Translations under genes and position numbers: made by a program
Shown here: in pieces, positions 1 to 7,445 of the stretch
How positions within the stretch are numbered: position 1 is the first letter of the stretch
Layout of the letters: each line of letters starts with the position of its first letter
DNA from: JAAYAY01 sp964429355
Lineage (GTDB): Bacteria > Planctomycetota > Planctomycetia > Pirellulales > Thermoguttaceae
Direction: 5' to 3'
NCBI GenBank assembly: GCA_964429355.1
Contig: CAYSCH010000216.1
Location: 1 to 16,275 of the forward strand
DNA length: 16,275 nt
Notes under the pieces: generated by a model
The model's database searches: none
Told to the model about the DNA's origin: nothing
The model's input: the letters and a program-made list of their open reading frames with translations, nothing else

Positions 1-1
1 G

Positions 2-1669
2 GACTGTGCCAGGTGGGATCCCATGGGCGCCACAGGCTACCGCTACAACGACGAGGCGGGAATGCCCTATGCGTACTACTTCTCGCGAACCTACACGTTT
101 ATGAACGACCTGCTGACGGAGGAGGAACGCGAAATCTGCCGCAAAGTCATGAAAGTTCGCGGCGATGAGATGTACGCCCACCTCTGTCCTCGCCACCTTT
201 GGAATCCCTATTCGAGCCACAGCAATCGTGCCTGGCACTTCTTGGGCGAAGTGGGGATCGCGTTCCAGGGCGAGGTCGAAGGGGCCGACCAGTGGGTCTG
301 GTTTGCCATGAACGTCTTCTACAACGTTTATCCCGTCTGGAGCGACGACGACGGCGGCTGGCACGAAGGGTCTGCCTATTGGAGCAGCTACATCAGCCGG
401 TTCACCTGGTGGGCCGACATCATGCACGCCGCCTTCGGTGTGAGTGCTTATGACAAGCCCTTTTTCTCAAAGATCGGCTACTACCCCATGTACCTGATGC
501 CGCCGGGTACACGGGGAGGCGGATTCGGAGACCTGACCCCCGACCGCACGGCTGAAAGCAAAATGCCCCTCATGAGCATCCTGGCCGTCCAATCCGGCAA
601 CCCCTACTGGCAATGGTATGTCGACCAGACCGGCGGCCCGGCAGCAACCTCGGGCTACGTGGGCTTCGTCCGCGGGGCGCTGCCCACGGTCGAAGGACAA
701 CCGCCCGTCGATATTCCCTCTTCTCGGTGCTTTCATGGAACCGGGCAGGCGTACCTGAACTGCAATCTCCTCGACGCGAAGGAAAATGTCCAGATCGCGT
801 TCAAGTCCAGCCCCTTCGGCACCCAATCTCACGGCTATGAGGCAAACAACTCCTTCATGCTGGCAGCGTACGGGGAGCGGCTGCTGATCAACACGGGACG
901 CCGCGACATCTACGGCAGCGATCACCATGTGAAATGGATGTGGAGTACCCGCTCGGTGAACAACATCACCGTGGACGGTGTTGGCCAGCAGGCCCACTCG
1001 TCGTCGGCCCAAGGCCGGATCGTGGCCTTCCATGCGGGCAAGACGCTCGACGCGGTGGTCGGCGAGGCCGGCGCCACCTATGTGGGAGAAAGGACGAAGG
1101 CCAATCCCGATGGCCAACTGCTCGACCGCTACACGCGTTCGATGGTGCTGGTCAAGCCGGAGTTGGTGGTCGTCTTCGATCGCCTCGAGGCCCGGCAGAA
1201 GAGCGCCTTCCAGTACTGGCTGCATGCGGTCCATGAGTTCACCGTGCCGGATCAGGACGGAATTCGTGTGGAAACCGGTGAGGTCGCCTGCACCATCCGC
1301 ATCCTCCGGCCGCGAGGATTGTCCTTCTCGCAAACGGACCAGTACGACCCCAACCCGCGCGAGCGGATCAAAGTCCGCGAGTGGCATCTGACCGCTGCTA
1401 CCAAGGACAAGGCCGAGAGGTGCGAGTTCATCACACTCCTCTGGCCCCACCGAAAAGGACAGGAGCCACCGCAGGAGGTAGTACTCGATCCGATCGCCGG
1501 TGGCTACATGCTCTCGGCGAAGCTCTCCGATGGGTCGGTTACCATGCTCCTGTCCACCGACGACTCGGTAGAACTTTCGGCCCGTGGGCTCAAGGCCAAG
1601 GGCAAACTGGCCGCCACCCGCTATGCCGCTGACGGAGCGGTGGTCGAGGAGGTGGAACTGGCACAGTGA
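2..1669 (+). CDS. Heparinase II/III-type polysaccharide lyase, 5' end outside window
   Basis: The frame is open to the left edge, so the gene starts upstream; the first in-window ATG (23) is probably internal. About 555 residues are visible. Counting from that Met, residues ~20-215 are rich in aromatic residues and resemble the alpha-helical DUF4962/heparinase II N-terminal region, with NPYSSHSNRAW at 61-71 and DDDGGWHEGSAYW at 108-120. Residues ~255-545 look like the heparinase II/III beta-sandwich, with SHGYEANNSFML at 269-280 and HHVKWMWSTRSVNN at 301-314. Members of this superfamily cleave uronic-acid polysaccharides such as heparan sulfate or alginate by beta-elimination, usually after export. 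The substrate cannot be told here, and the signal peptide, if any, is outside the window. The gene converges on the minus-strand ABC operon. I am confident of the superfamily and not of the specificity. Confidence 0.78.
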   Translation, partial: DCARWDPMGATGYRYNDEAGMPYAYYFSRTYTFMNDLLTEEEREICRKVMKVRGDEMYAHLCPRHLWNPYSSHSNRAWHFLGEVGIAFQGEVEGADQWVWFAMNVFYNVYPVWSDDDGGWHEGSAYWSSYISRFTWWADIMHAAFGVSAYDKPFFSKIGYYPMYLMPPGTRGGGFGDLTPDRTAESKMPLMSILAVQSGNPYWQWYVDQTGGPAATSGYVGFVRGALPTVEGQPPVDIPSSRCFHGTGQAYLNCNLLDAKENVQIAFKSSPFGTQSHGYEANNSFMLAAYGERLLINTGRRDIYGSDHHVKWMWSTRSVNNITVDGVGQQAHSSSAQGRIVAFHAGKTLDAVVGEAGATYVGERTKANPDGQLLDRYTRSMVLVKPELVVVFDRLEARQKSAFQYWLHAVHEFTVPDQDGIRVETGEVACTIRILRPRGLSFSQTDQYDPNPRERIKVREWHLTAATKDKAERCEFITLLWPHRKGQEPPQEVVLDPIAGGYMLSAKLSDGSVTMLLSTDDSVELSARGLKAKGKLAATRYAADGAVVEEVELAQ

Positions 1670-1774
1670 ACTCCGGCGATGACAGCGGCGGCAAGACACT
1701 CTGCAACCCGGGCGTAACCGCGATTACGATTTGTCCGTGGCTCAAACCTGATCGTGCTCGCCGCGGCGCATCTA

Positions 1775-1800
1775 GCGGGACATCCGACGGGATGCCCCGC
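1775..1800 (-). terminator. Stem-loop at the convergent gene junction, possible terminator of the ABC operon
   Basis: An 11-bp stem with a 4-nt loop lies directly after the permease stop codon. Read on the minus strand, every position pairs, including one G-U wobble; on the plus strand the same position is an A-C mismatch. The orientation therefore favours the minus-strand transcript. No U-run follows, so this is not a classical intrinsic terminator. It may act as an mRNA 3' stabiliser or an inefficient terminator. A perfect 10-bp palindrome (CGCCGCGGCG, 1760-1769) follows immediately downstream. Confidence 0.35.
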
Positions 1801-1801
1801 A

Positions 1802-3454
1802 CTACTGCACATCCCAGGGACTGATCTGGACGGGCCCTTGCGGCCTGGTTTCGGCGGCGAGCTGTTCGTCTTCTTCCGCCACGCGGACCGGCTTCGCGAT
1901 GCGCACGTGGCGGACCTCATGAAGAATTCCAGGGAGATTCATCACGAAGACAAACAAGGCCGTCAGGGGGACCAGGATCAACAGCACGGTCGCCTCCCCC
2001 GGCATCGAGGCGCCCTCGGTCACATGCATGCAGGACCAGAAGGGGTTGGTGATCTGAATCAGGGAATAACCGCCAAATGCCTCCCCGTCCACGATCGATG
2101 TCATCACAAAGGGTCCGGCGGTGCCAACACAGACAAGCAGGATCTGGATGAGCACGGCCAGGAAAAGCGTCGAGGGAGCGAATCGCCGCAAGAAACGCAC
2201 CAGGATCAGGCCGATTCCCAGATAGGCGATCACGTAGGCCGGGGCGAGCACGGAGAATGCCAAGACCGACGAAACGTCGTTGCTGCCGATGTTTCCGCCG
2301 GTTGAAGAAGTCATGCCTGCCATGAGGACCCCGCACACGGTCAGTCCCAACGACACCATTCCACAGACGGCAAACATGTAGCCGGTGCCGGGTCCCGGAT
2401 TGAACCAGGTAAGAAACGCCCGGCCGAGAAAGCTCTGGGGCAAGCCTCGCTTGACGCGCATCGACAGTTCGGGCCACTCGCCGGTCATCAAGGCTCCCAT
2501 GATTGCCCAGTGGAAGGAGGCGAGGGAAATCAGCACATAGAGTAGCTCCTCTTCGAGGTATTCTACTGTCAAGAAACCCCAACCGAACCAGGCCACGAGG
2601 CAGGCATGCTGGATGAGCATGATGATCCGCAACCGGGTGGAGCGATTGTCGCTGACAAACGTGATCTGGGCAACCGCGGCGTAGAACACGAGGGCGAAGT
2701 AGGTCAGATACGCAGTCAGCAGCATGGCCATCACCATCCAGAAATCTTTGTCGTCGAATGCCACGTTGCCGTTGAAGAGAATCTGGGCCGTCAGGCTCAT
2801 GCCCATGCAGAACACTATCAGCAATCCGACGATCAACACCACCGAGAGGAGCACCTGCCAGTGCTTCTCGGCAGTCAGCGTGCCGGCCAGTAGACCGACG
2901 ACCGAAAGTCCGAGCGATGCCAGTACCGTGCAGACGACCACCAACACGATCATCGGCATGGAAATGCCGCGGAGCATGTAGGTGAAGGCCAGGCAGGGGG
3001 CGATGGCCGACAGGTAGATCACGATCTGAACGGCGGCGCTGCCCAGCTTGCCGCTGACAATCTGCCTGGGTCCCAAGCCGGTGATCGAGAGGAGTTCGTA
3101 GGTGCGGTCTTCCTGCTCGCTGGCGAGGGAGCGAAACGCGCCGAAGGGCACGAAGATACCGAGGGCCGCGGCGAGGATGCAGTAATAACCGACGAACATT
3201 CCCGGTCCCGCCTGGCCGTAGCCGCCATCGACCTCCATCAACACCAGCCCGATCAGGGACCATCCCCAGGCCGCGACGAGGAGGAGGCTGAACGTGAGGA
3301 GGAACTGGCGGCTCTTCAGTGCCTGCCGCGTCTCCTTGACGAGGATCGGATTGAGCCGCTCTCCCAGCCATTCCATGGCGCGATCGAGCCGGCCCGCCGC
3401 AGGTGTAGCCAGGGGTGCATCGACTGCCGTGGGGACGATTGCGCCAGCGCTCAT
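1802..3454 (-). CDS. ABC-2 type transporter permease
   Basis: A 550-residue polytopic inner-membrane protein, the membrane half of an ABC-2 exporter. After a ~50-residue cytoplasmic start it has about 10-12 hydrophobic segments, roughly at 52-74, 86-108, 141-161, 167-190, 199-221, 236-262, 300-323, 356-380, 396-419, 428-450 and 487-510. The NPILVKETRQALKSRQF block (35-51) before the first helix and the cytoplasmic SEQEDRTYELLSITGLGPRQ block (112-131) are typical of ABC-2 permeases in planctomycetes; the latter probably forms the coupling helix. I chose the start at 3454 because its ATG overlaps the stop of the upstream ATPase gene as ATGA, indicating translational coupling, although the frame stays open further upstream. 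The C-terminal ~40 residues are polar and cytoplasmic. The substrate is unknown. Confidence 0.85.
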   Translation of the reverse strand: MSAGAIVPTAVDAPLATPAAGRLDRAMEWLGERLNPILVKETRQALKSRQFLLTFSLLLVAAWGWSLIGLVLMEVDGGYGQAGPGMFVGYYCILAAALGIFVPFGAFRSLASEQEDRTYELLSITGLGPRQIVSGKLGSAAVQIVIYLSAIAPCLAFTYMLRGISMPMIVLVVVCTVLASLGLSVVGLLAGTLTAEKHWQVLLSVVLIVGLLIVFCMGMSLTAQILFNGNVAFDDKDFWMVMAMLLTAYLTYFALVFYAAVAQITFVSDNRSTRLRIIMLIQHACLVAWFGWGFLTVEYLEEELLYVLISLASFHWAIMGALMTGEWPELSMRVKRGLPQSFLGRAFLTWFNPGPGTGYMFAVCGMVSLGLTVCGVLMAGMTSSTGGNIGSNDVSSVLAFSVLAPAYVIAYLGIGLILVRFLRRFAPSTLFLAVLIQILLVCVGTAGPFVMTSIVDGEAFGGYSLIQITNPFWSCMHVTEGASMPGEATVLLILVPLTALFVFVMNLPGILHEVRHVRIAKPVRVAEEDEQLAAETRPQGPVQISPWDVQ

Positions 3455-4398
3455 TGAACGAGCCCTTTCGTAACCTGCATGAACACATCCTCCAGCGTCC
3501 GCCGCCGAGTTCCGAAGGCGATGACCCGGAAACCGTCGCCAATCATCGTTTTGAGGAGGTCGGCTTCCGCCGTCTCGTCGCCGGCGAGAACGAACCGAAC
3601 CGTGCCGCCATCGACCTTGATTTCGCTGATCGCAGACCGCTGTTCGAGCCAGGCACACAGCCCGTCGGCACCGCCGAGCATACGAACCTCGACCAGATTC
3701 GTTTCACCGCGCAGGCCGGCTTGAATCTCGTCGACCCGTCCAACCGCCACGAGTTTTCCCCGTTCGATGATTCCCACCGTGTCGCAGATTTCCGCCAGTT
3801 CTGTGAGGATGTGGGAACTGATCAGAATCGCCTTGCCATCGTCGGCCAGCGAACGGATCATCTCTCGCAGCTCGATCCGGGCGCGCGGGTCGAGCCCCGC
3901 GGCTGGTTCGTCAAGGACCATCACCGGGGGATCGTGAATCAGGGACCGCCCCAGACAGAGCCGTTGTTTCATGCCCTTGGAAAGGCCGTCGATGGGTTTT
4001 TCCGCCAGCACGTCCAGACCGGTGAAGGCCATCACCCGCTGGATAGCCCGTTTTCGTTCCTTGCCATAAAGACGGTAGGCCCGGGCGAAGAAATCGAGAT
4101 ACTCCCGGACATCGACATTCGAATAGGTTGTGAAGTAGTCGGGCATGAAACCGATCCGGCCGCGGACCCGATCCGGATCGTTGACAACCGAGAATCCGTC
4201 GACGAAAGCATCGCCCGCTGTAGGAAGATCGAGGGTCGCCAGGATCCGCATACTGGTCGTCTTGCCGGCGCCATTGGGGCCGATATAACCGAAGACCTGC
4301 CCGCGTTCAACCTGGAACGAAATATCGTTCACCGCGCGCGTGGTTCCGAAGAACCGGTGCAACTGCCGCAGCTCGATCATAGGTTGGGAACTGACCAT
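3451..4398 (-). CDS. ABC transporter ATP-binding protein (ABC-2 exporter ATPase)
   Basis: A 315-residue cytoplasmic ATPase powering the adjacent permease. All nucleotide-binding motifs are present: Walker A GPNGAGKTT (40-48), signature LSKGMKQRL (139-147), Walker B VMVLDEP (159-165), D-loop AGLD (167-170) and the switch histidine H196 in SSH. The Q-loop position carries Asp in GFMPDYF (83-89); I recall MPD at this site as common in this ABC-2 subfamily, so it need not mean loss of activity. The ~100-residue C-terminal extension (220-315) is the usual regulatory tail. The start at 4398 is preferred over Met7 because a GAGGG ribosome-binding site lies about 7 nt upstream. The stop overlaps the permease start (ATGA), and 69 nt separate the gene from the large membrane protein upstream in the operon. 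Confidence 0.9.
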   Translation of the reverse strand: MVSSQPMIELRQLHRFFGTTRAVNDISFQVERGQVFGYIGPNGAGKTTSMRILATLDLPTAGDAFVDGFSVVNDPDRVRGRIGFMPDYFTTYSNVDVREYLDFFARAYRLYGKERKRAIQRVMAFTGLDVLAEKPIDGLSKGMKQRLCLGRSLIHDPPVMVLDEPAAGLDPRARIELREMIRSLADDGKAILISSHILTELAEICDTVGIIERGKLVAVGRVDEIQAGLRGETNLVEVRMLGGADGLCAWLEQRSAISEIKVDGGTVRFVLAGDETAEADLLKTMIGDGFRVIAFGTRRRTLEDVFMQVTKGLVQ

Positions 4399-4467
4399 CG
4401 TTCTACCCTCTCACCAGCCATCGAGCCCTCACTTGCCGATCTTTCTGGTAGTTATTCACCCTCTGCC

Positions 4468-5832
4468 TCACCAGGTGCCCATCACCACGTGAAGCGACGA
4501 CTCCGGGCGCGCCACGGGCGTTCCCAGTTCGACTTCGGGGCTGAAGCCGACGATGGCCAGGTAGCTCCGAGGCGACAACTCCGGGAACTGGGAAGACGAA
4601 TTCCTGCCGATACTCTGGATCGAGGCCTCAATCAGACTCGTGGAAGGCGTCGGCTCGGGAGAGTCGCCGTAGTAACCGTACTCGTAGGAGTAATACTGTC
4701 TGCCATAACGATTGGCCACCACGGAGGCATCGACTCCCGGCGGGAAGGCCATCCTGCACCCATTGACTATGGCAAGTAGATCGTCCATTGCGTCAGCCGG
4801 TTTAACAGAGGATGCAGCCGCTTGGGCGTCTTGCGGAAGACTCTTCGTCCAGTAGTAGTCGTCGCCTTCGCCGCGGAGAAGGAGCATTTCCACATGGGTC
4901 CCAAGGTGATTCTCAACCGGCACTCCGGCCTCGGTAGGCTGACCCACGCGGATCGCAAGATCGGATTTTCGTGAACGGACCGTCAGGTATTGCGTGGGCG
5001 TCCGAGACCGGAGCCACCCGGATTCCAGCTTCTGCCCCTTGTGCCACACCAGGTCACGTCCCCCTCCCGTACCGTCGCGCAACAGGCCTGAGATCGGGTA
5101 GACGGCGACATCCTCGGAAAAGGTCAGGCCGTCACCCGGGGCCATGCCGGAATAATAGGACAGGCGAGCCCAACACTCGGTCTGGCCCGTTGCCTGATTG
5201 ATCTGGGTGACACTGCGAACGCGAACCCGGGTTCCCAGGCCATCGGAGAAGACGGCGTAGGCGAACAGCGCCAGAGTGACTGCCGCAGCGCTGGCGGGAA
5301 CCGTCACCACGAGCAGGTGGATCCGGCGGAATCGCCGCAATATGTAGTAGTTCACAGGGCCGATCACCACCACAAAGAGGGTGATGAGCACGCGAAACGC
5401 GTTGAGCGGAGCCTTGCCGACACCCTCGATCAGAAACTTGAAAAACTCGGGATTGTCGCGATGGGGGGAAATGCCGTGGCGTTGGTACCAGATCACCCGC
5501 CGACTCGTGAGGTGATTGCACAGCCATGCCCAGAATCCCGAGTCTTCGCCGAAGGGTCTGTCGGTGGCAATCGCCACGAGCATGCCCATCTCGTAAGAGC
5601 GTGAAGCGAAGGGGGGAGTATCTGGCACCGTTGGCCGGGGCTTCTTACCCGCCTTGTTGTCATCCGGTTCGTTCTGAACCATCACGCCAGGTTGGACATA
5701 CGGACTGGCGTAACCCGGCTGATTCACCGAAATGTCGTCGTACGGAGCGAAAACCTGGTTCCCGAGACCTCCGACGGGCAGACCGAACCGTTGCGAATCC
5801 GGAAACTGCCGCAAAGAACGCAATCCCGGCAA
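4468..5832 (-). CDS. C-terminal part of a large extracytoplasmic membrane protein (split gene)
   Basis: The frame carries 454 codons from a TTG at 5832, which has no convincing ribosome-binding site. It is in fact open back to a TGA near 5888, so this is the continuation of the upstream fragment and not an independent gene. A Pro/Gly/Tyr-rich linker leads to a hydrophobic pair at ~146-165 and ~171-195 that includes IGPVNYYILRRFRR (157-170). A mainly beta region follows, beginning TRVRVRSVTQ (201-210), probably outside the membrane. I recognise this arrangement from unnamed proteins beside ABC-2 transporters in planctomycetes; no function is established. Deleting 35 bp between two 15-bp repeats (5796-5845) would join it in frame to the N-terminal part, giving one product of about 730 residues. 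It could be a real mutation, a phase-variable state or a sequence error. Confidence 0.6.
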   Translation of the reverse strand: MPGLRSLRQFPDSQRFGLPVGGLGNQVFAPYDDISVNQPGYASPYVQPGVMVQNEPDDNKAGKKPRPTVPDTPPFASRSYEMGMLVAIATDRPFGEDSGFWAWLCNHLTSRRVIWYQRHGISPHRDNPEFFKFLIEGVGKAPLNAFRVLITLFVVVIGPVNYYILRRFRRIHLLVVTVPASAAAVTLALFAYAVFSDGLGTRVRVRSVTQINQATGQTECWARLSYYSGMAPGDGLTFSEDVAVYPISGLLRDGTGGGRDLVWHKGQKLESGWLRSRTPTQYLTVRSRKSDLAIRVGQPTEAGVPVENHLGTHVEMLLLRGEGDDYYWTKSLPQDAQAAASSVKPADAMDDLLAIVNGCRMAFPPGVDASVVANRYGRQYYSYEYGYYGDSPEPTPSTSLIEASIQSIGRNSSSQFPELSPRSYLAIVGFSPEVELGTPVARPESSLHVVMGTW

Positions 5833-6695
5833 TCCGGAAACTGCCAGCCAGAATCGGGGCTCGGCGGATCGGTTGGGGGTAATTCAAGCAATCGCTGGAG
5901 CGGTTCACAACGCTCCCAATTGGAGCCTACACCGAAAACCAACAGGTTCCCACCGGCCGCCGTCCAGTTGACAAGGGCGCCAAATGCCTCAGGCTGAGTG
6001 GCGGCAATCGTCTGGAGATCTCCGATGGAGACACATAGCATGTCGAGTGCCGAGTAGTCGATCCAGCGTGATGGCAATTCGTTGACGGCGATCGTGCTGA
6101 CCGTGCCTCCAGGGACCGAGGAATACTGGGTGAGGAACACCCGGCCAAAATTGTTGGAAACAACGCTTCGATCACTGACGACGAGCATGCGGGGGGAAGT
6201 TTCGAAAGCGGCATTGTCCTGAAAGGAACCGCTCCCCGTGAGGCCTCGGACTTCGCGTCCCCCCTCGCCCACCCGAAACGAGTAGGTGCGGTGTCCGGCC
6301 AGGTAAGGGACGGCCAGTGTGGCAGAGACAGGGCCGGTGCCGGCCGGCAACTCGACTTCCTGCACAACGTGAATCTGGTCTTGCCGTCCCCGGCTGTATC
6401 CGCTCGAAGTGAACTCGAGCACCAGAGTCCGGTCCGCGATGGGTGGGGCTGTGGGGGTGAACGTGACCCGCACGGGACGATACCCTGGACCATCGGGCCA
6501 ACGGGTTTCCACGTCCATCCGCAGTCCGCCGCCCACGGCCAGAGATGCGCCTCCCGATTGTGCCCGGAGGGGTGCAACCTGGACAACGACCACCATGGTC
6601 GCCAGCAAGACGAGCAACGTCTTCCCCATGGCCCGGCGCAACCCACGACTCCACCCTGCCGCGGTCGGCCAGCCCGACAATCGCCCACCGATCAT
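5724..6695 (-). CDS. N-terminal part of the same large extracytoplasmic protein (split gene)
   Basis: The frame carries 323 codons, starting with an ATG that overlaps the stop of the preceding gene as ATGA, with a G-rich Shine-Dalgarno-like stretch just upstream. A second Met at 6629 (residue 23) begins an ordinary signal sequence, MGKTLLVLLATMVVVV, ending near LRAQ, so the mature part is extracytoplasmic. Residues ~55-285 look like beta-rich domains ending in ALVNWTAAGGNLLVFGVG, a segment common to secreted proteins partnered with ABC-2 exporters. About the last 35-40 codons, after the Trp in DSGW, lose resemblance to coding sequence (Cys-rich, then Arg/Thr-rich), as expected past a frameshift. 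The natural continuation is the frame ending at 4468. Function unknown; presumably an accessory subunit of the exporter encoded downstream. Confidence 0.65.
   Translation of the reverse strand: MIGGRLSGWPTAAGWSRGLRRAMGKTLLVLLATMVVVVQVAPLRAQSGGASLAVGGGLRMDVETRWPDGPGYRPVRVTFTPTAPPIADRTLVLEFTSSGYSRGRQDQIHVVQEVELPAGTGPVSATLAVPYLAGHRTYSFRVGEGGREVRGLTGSGSFQDNAAFETSPRMLVVSDRSVVSNNFGRVFLTQYSSVPGGTVSTIAVNELPSRWIDYSALDMLCVSIGDLQTIAATQPEAFGALVNWTAAGGNLLVFGVGSNWERCEPLQRLLELPPTDPPSPDSGWQFPDCRDCVLCGSFRIRNGSVCPSEVSGTRFSLRTTTFR
5796..5845. repeat. Pair of 15-bp direct repeats at the frame disruption
   Basis: AATCCGGAAACTGCC occurs at 5796-5810 and again at 5831-5845, a period of 35 bp, which is not a multiple of three. 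Removing one repeat plus the 20-bp spacer joins the two open frames of the split membrane-protein gene and gives a smooth junction reading WQFPDSQRFGLP. The spacer is not itself duplicated clearly, so this is either an old imperfect tandem duplication or a chance repeat able to recombine. Confidence 0.75.
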
Positions 6696-7072
6696 GCTTG
6701 ACGTTCCCCCCCAACCGAATTCAGATTCCTGTCCGCCGCGGAACTGTCAATGACAATCGCGTCCAGGGGGCGTTCGGGCGTCTGCAGCCGGCCCGCATCG
6801 GCGAAGGGCGACCTTGCGCCGGTGAATGGGACATGGCCCCCGCGAAAGCGACGACGATCCAACAGCGGCGACGCCACCACCGAGAACAACCACAAAATGC
6901 CGAAAAACGCAGCGTATGTCACCAGTGCGACCGCCAGTGCCCCGGCCCCCACCGTCACTCCGATCGCCCAACCTTGACTGCGCACGGCCAGCCCCACGAT
7001 GGAAAACACGCCCGCCAGCGCCGCGGTGATCCCCAGCATGAGCCGAATGGAGTATTGGGGCAACAGTTTCAT
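6692..7072 (-). CDS. Small two-helix membrane protein, first gene of the ABC operon
   Basis: A 126-residue protein of unknown function. It opens with a short basic stretch (MKLLPQYSIRLM) followed by two hydrophobic segments at ~11-29 and ~35-68, then a polar, probably cytoplasmic tail with RRRF. I recall short proteins beginning with a similar QYSIR-type sequence and two helices as frequent in planctomycetes, often beside larger membrane modules. The ATG at 7072 has a weak GAGA ribosome-binding site. Its TGA overlaps the next ATG (ATGA), so it is probably translated in step with the large extracytoplasmic protein and may be an assembly partner. It is the promoter-proximal gene of the operon. 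A weak TTGACC/TACCGT promoter-like pair (about 7112-7139, minus strand) lies upstream. Confidence 0.6.
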   Translation of the reverse strand: MKLLPQYSIRLMLGITAALAGVFSIVGLAVRSQGWAIGVTVGAGALAVALVTYAAFFGILWLFSVVASPLLDRRRFRGGHVPFTGARSPFADAGRLQTPERPLDAIVIDSSAADRNLNSVGGERQA

Positions 7073-7445
7073 GGTCTCGATTCTCGCAGAAACAACCGGA
7101 AATGCAAGAGAACGGTAGGGTCTTGGCGAGCAAGGTCAATACGTATGTTCGCGAGTGAATCGGGTTTCTTGGCGTTTGTGAAGAATTCTGTCAAACAGGA
7201 GCCGTTCCCCCCTTCGGGTTGACGAATCCACTCATTTCGCCGGGCTGGACTACAGACGCGTTTCCACCGCCTGCGAGTCTTTCTTATAGCACGTCCGCCG
7301 ACTGGACACCGGTCCTTGACTTTCGGAAAACCACTCACCTTGCCAGCGCAATCGGAATGGAATAGAACCAAGACAATGGACTGAAATTCTGGCCGGTCCG
7401 CATGCTGTGCTCCACGATCCAATTCCCGGGCCGGGGTACCCTACC
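7073..7445. other. Divergent intergenic region between the ABC operon and the peptidase gene
   Basis: These 373 bp separate two divergent transcription units and should hold both promoters. The right-facing candidate is listed separately. On the minus strand there is a perfect TTGACA (7189-7194) without a good -10 element, and a weaker TTGACC with 16-bp spacing to TACCGT at 7112-7139. I found no RNA gene, riboswitch-like structure or convincing small ORF. Frames open here lack ribosome-binding sites and protein-like composition. Confidence 0.5.
7340..7368 (+). promoter_or_regulatory. Candidate sigma70 promoter for the peptidase gene
   Basis: TTGCCA (7340-7345) and TAGAAC (7363-7368) are separated by 17 bp, matching the -35 and -10 consensus at 5/6 and 4/6 positions. 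The -10 element ends about 78 nt before the chosen start codon. This is a by-eye match in GC-rich DNA, and sigma-factor preferences in planctomycetes are not well described. Confidence 0.33.

Noticed and set aside
3533..4398. Loss of the ABC ATPase Q-loop glutamine (Asp in GFMPDYF) as a sign of inactivation
   Set aside because: MPD at this site is, to my knowledge, usual in this ABC-2 subfamily, and all other nucleotide-binding motifs are intact.
3415..4779. A 454-codon plus-strand open frame across the ABC ATPase gene
   Set aside because: It runs antisense to unmistakable Walker A, signature and Walker B motifs and bridges two minus-strand genes, so it is a compositional shadow.
5860..5895. 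Programmed -1 ribosomal frameshifting as the way to join the split membrane-protein frames
   Set aside because: No proper X-XXY-YYZ slippery heptamer is in phase in the overlap, and I see no clear stimulatory stem-loop. The CCCCC run allows only partial re-pairing, so a DNA-level change at the direct repeats is the better explanation.
7069..7422. A 117-codon minus-strand frame in the divergent intergenic region
   Set aside because: It has no ribosome-binding site, no protein-like hydrophobic pattern and no recognisable motif. It overlaps the probable promoter region and the start of the small membrane protein gene.
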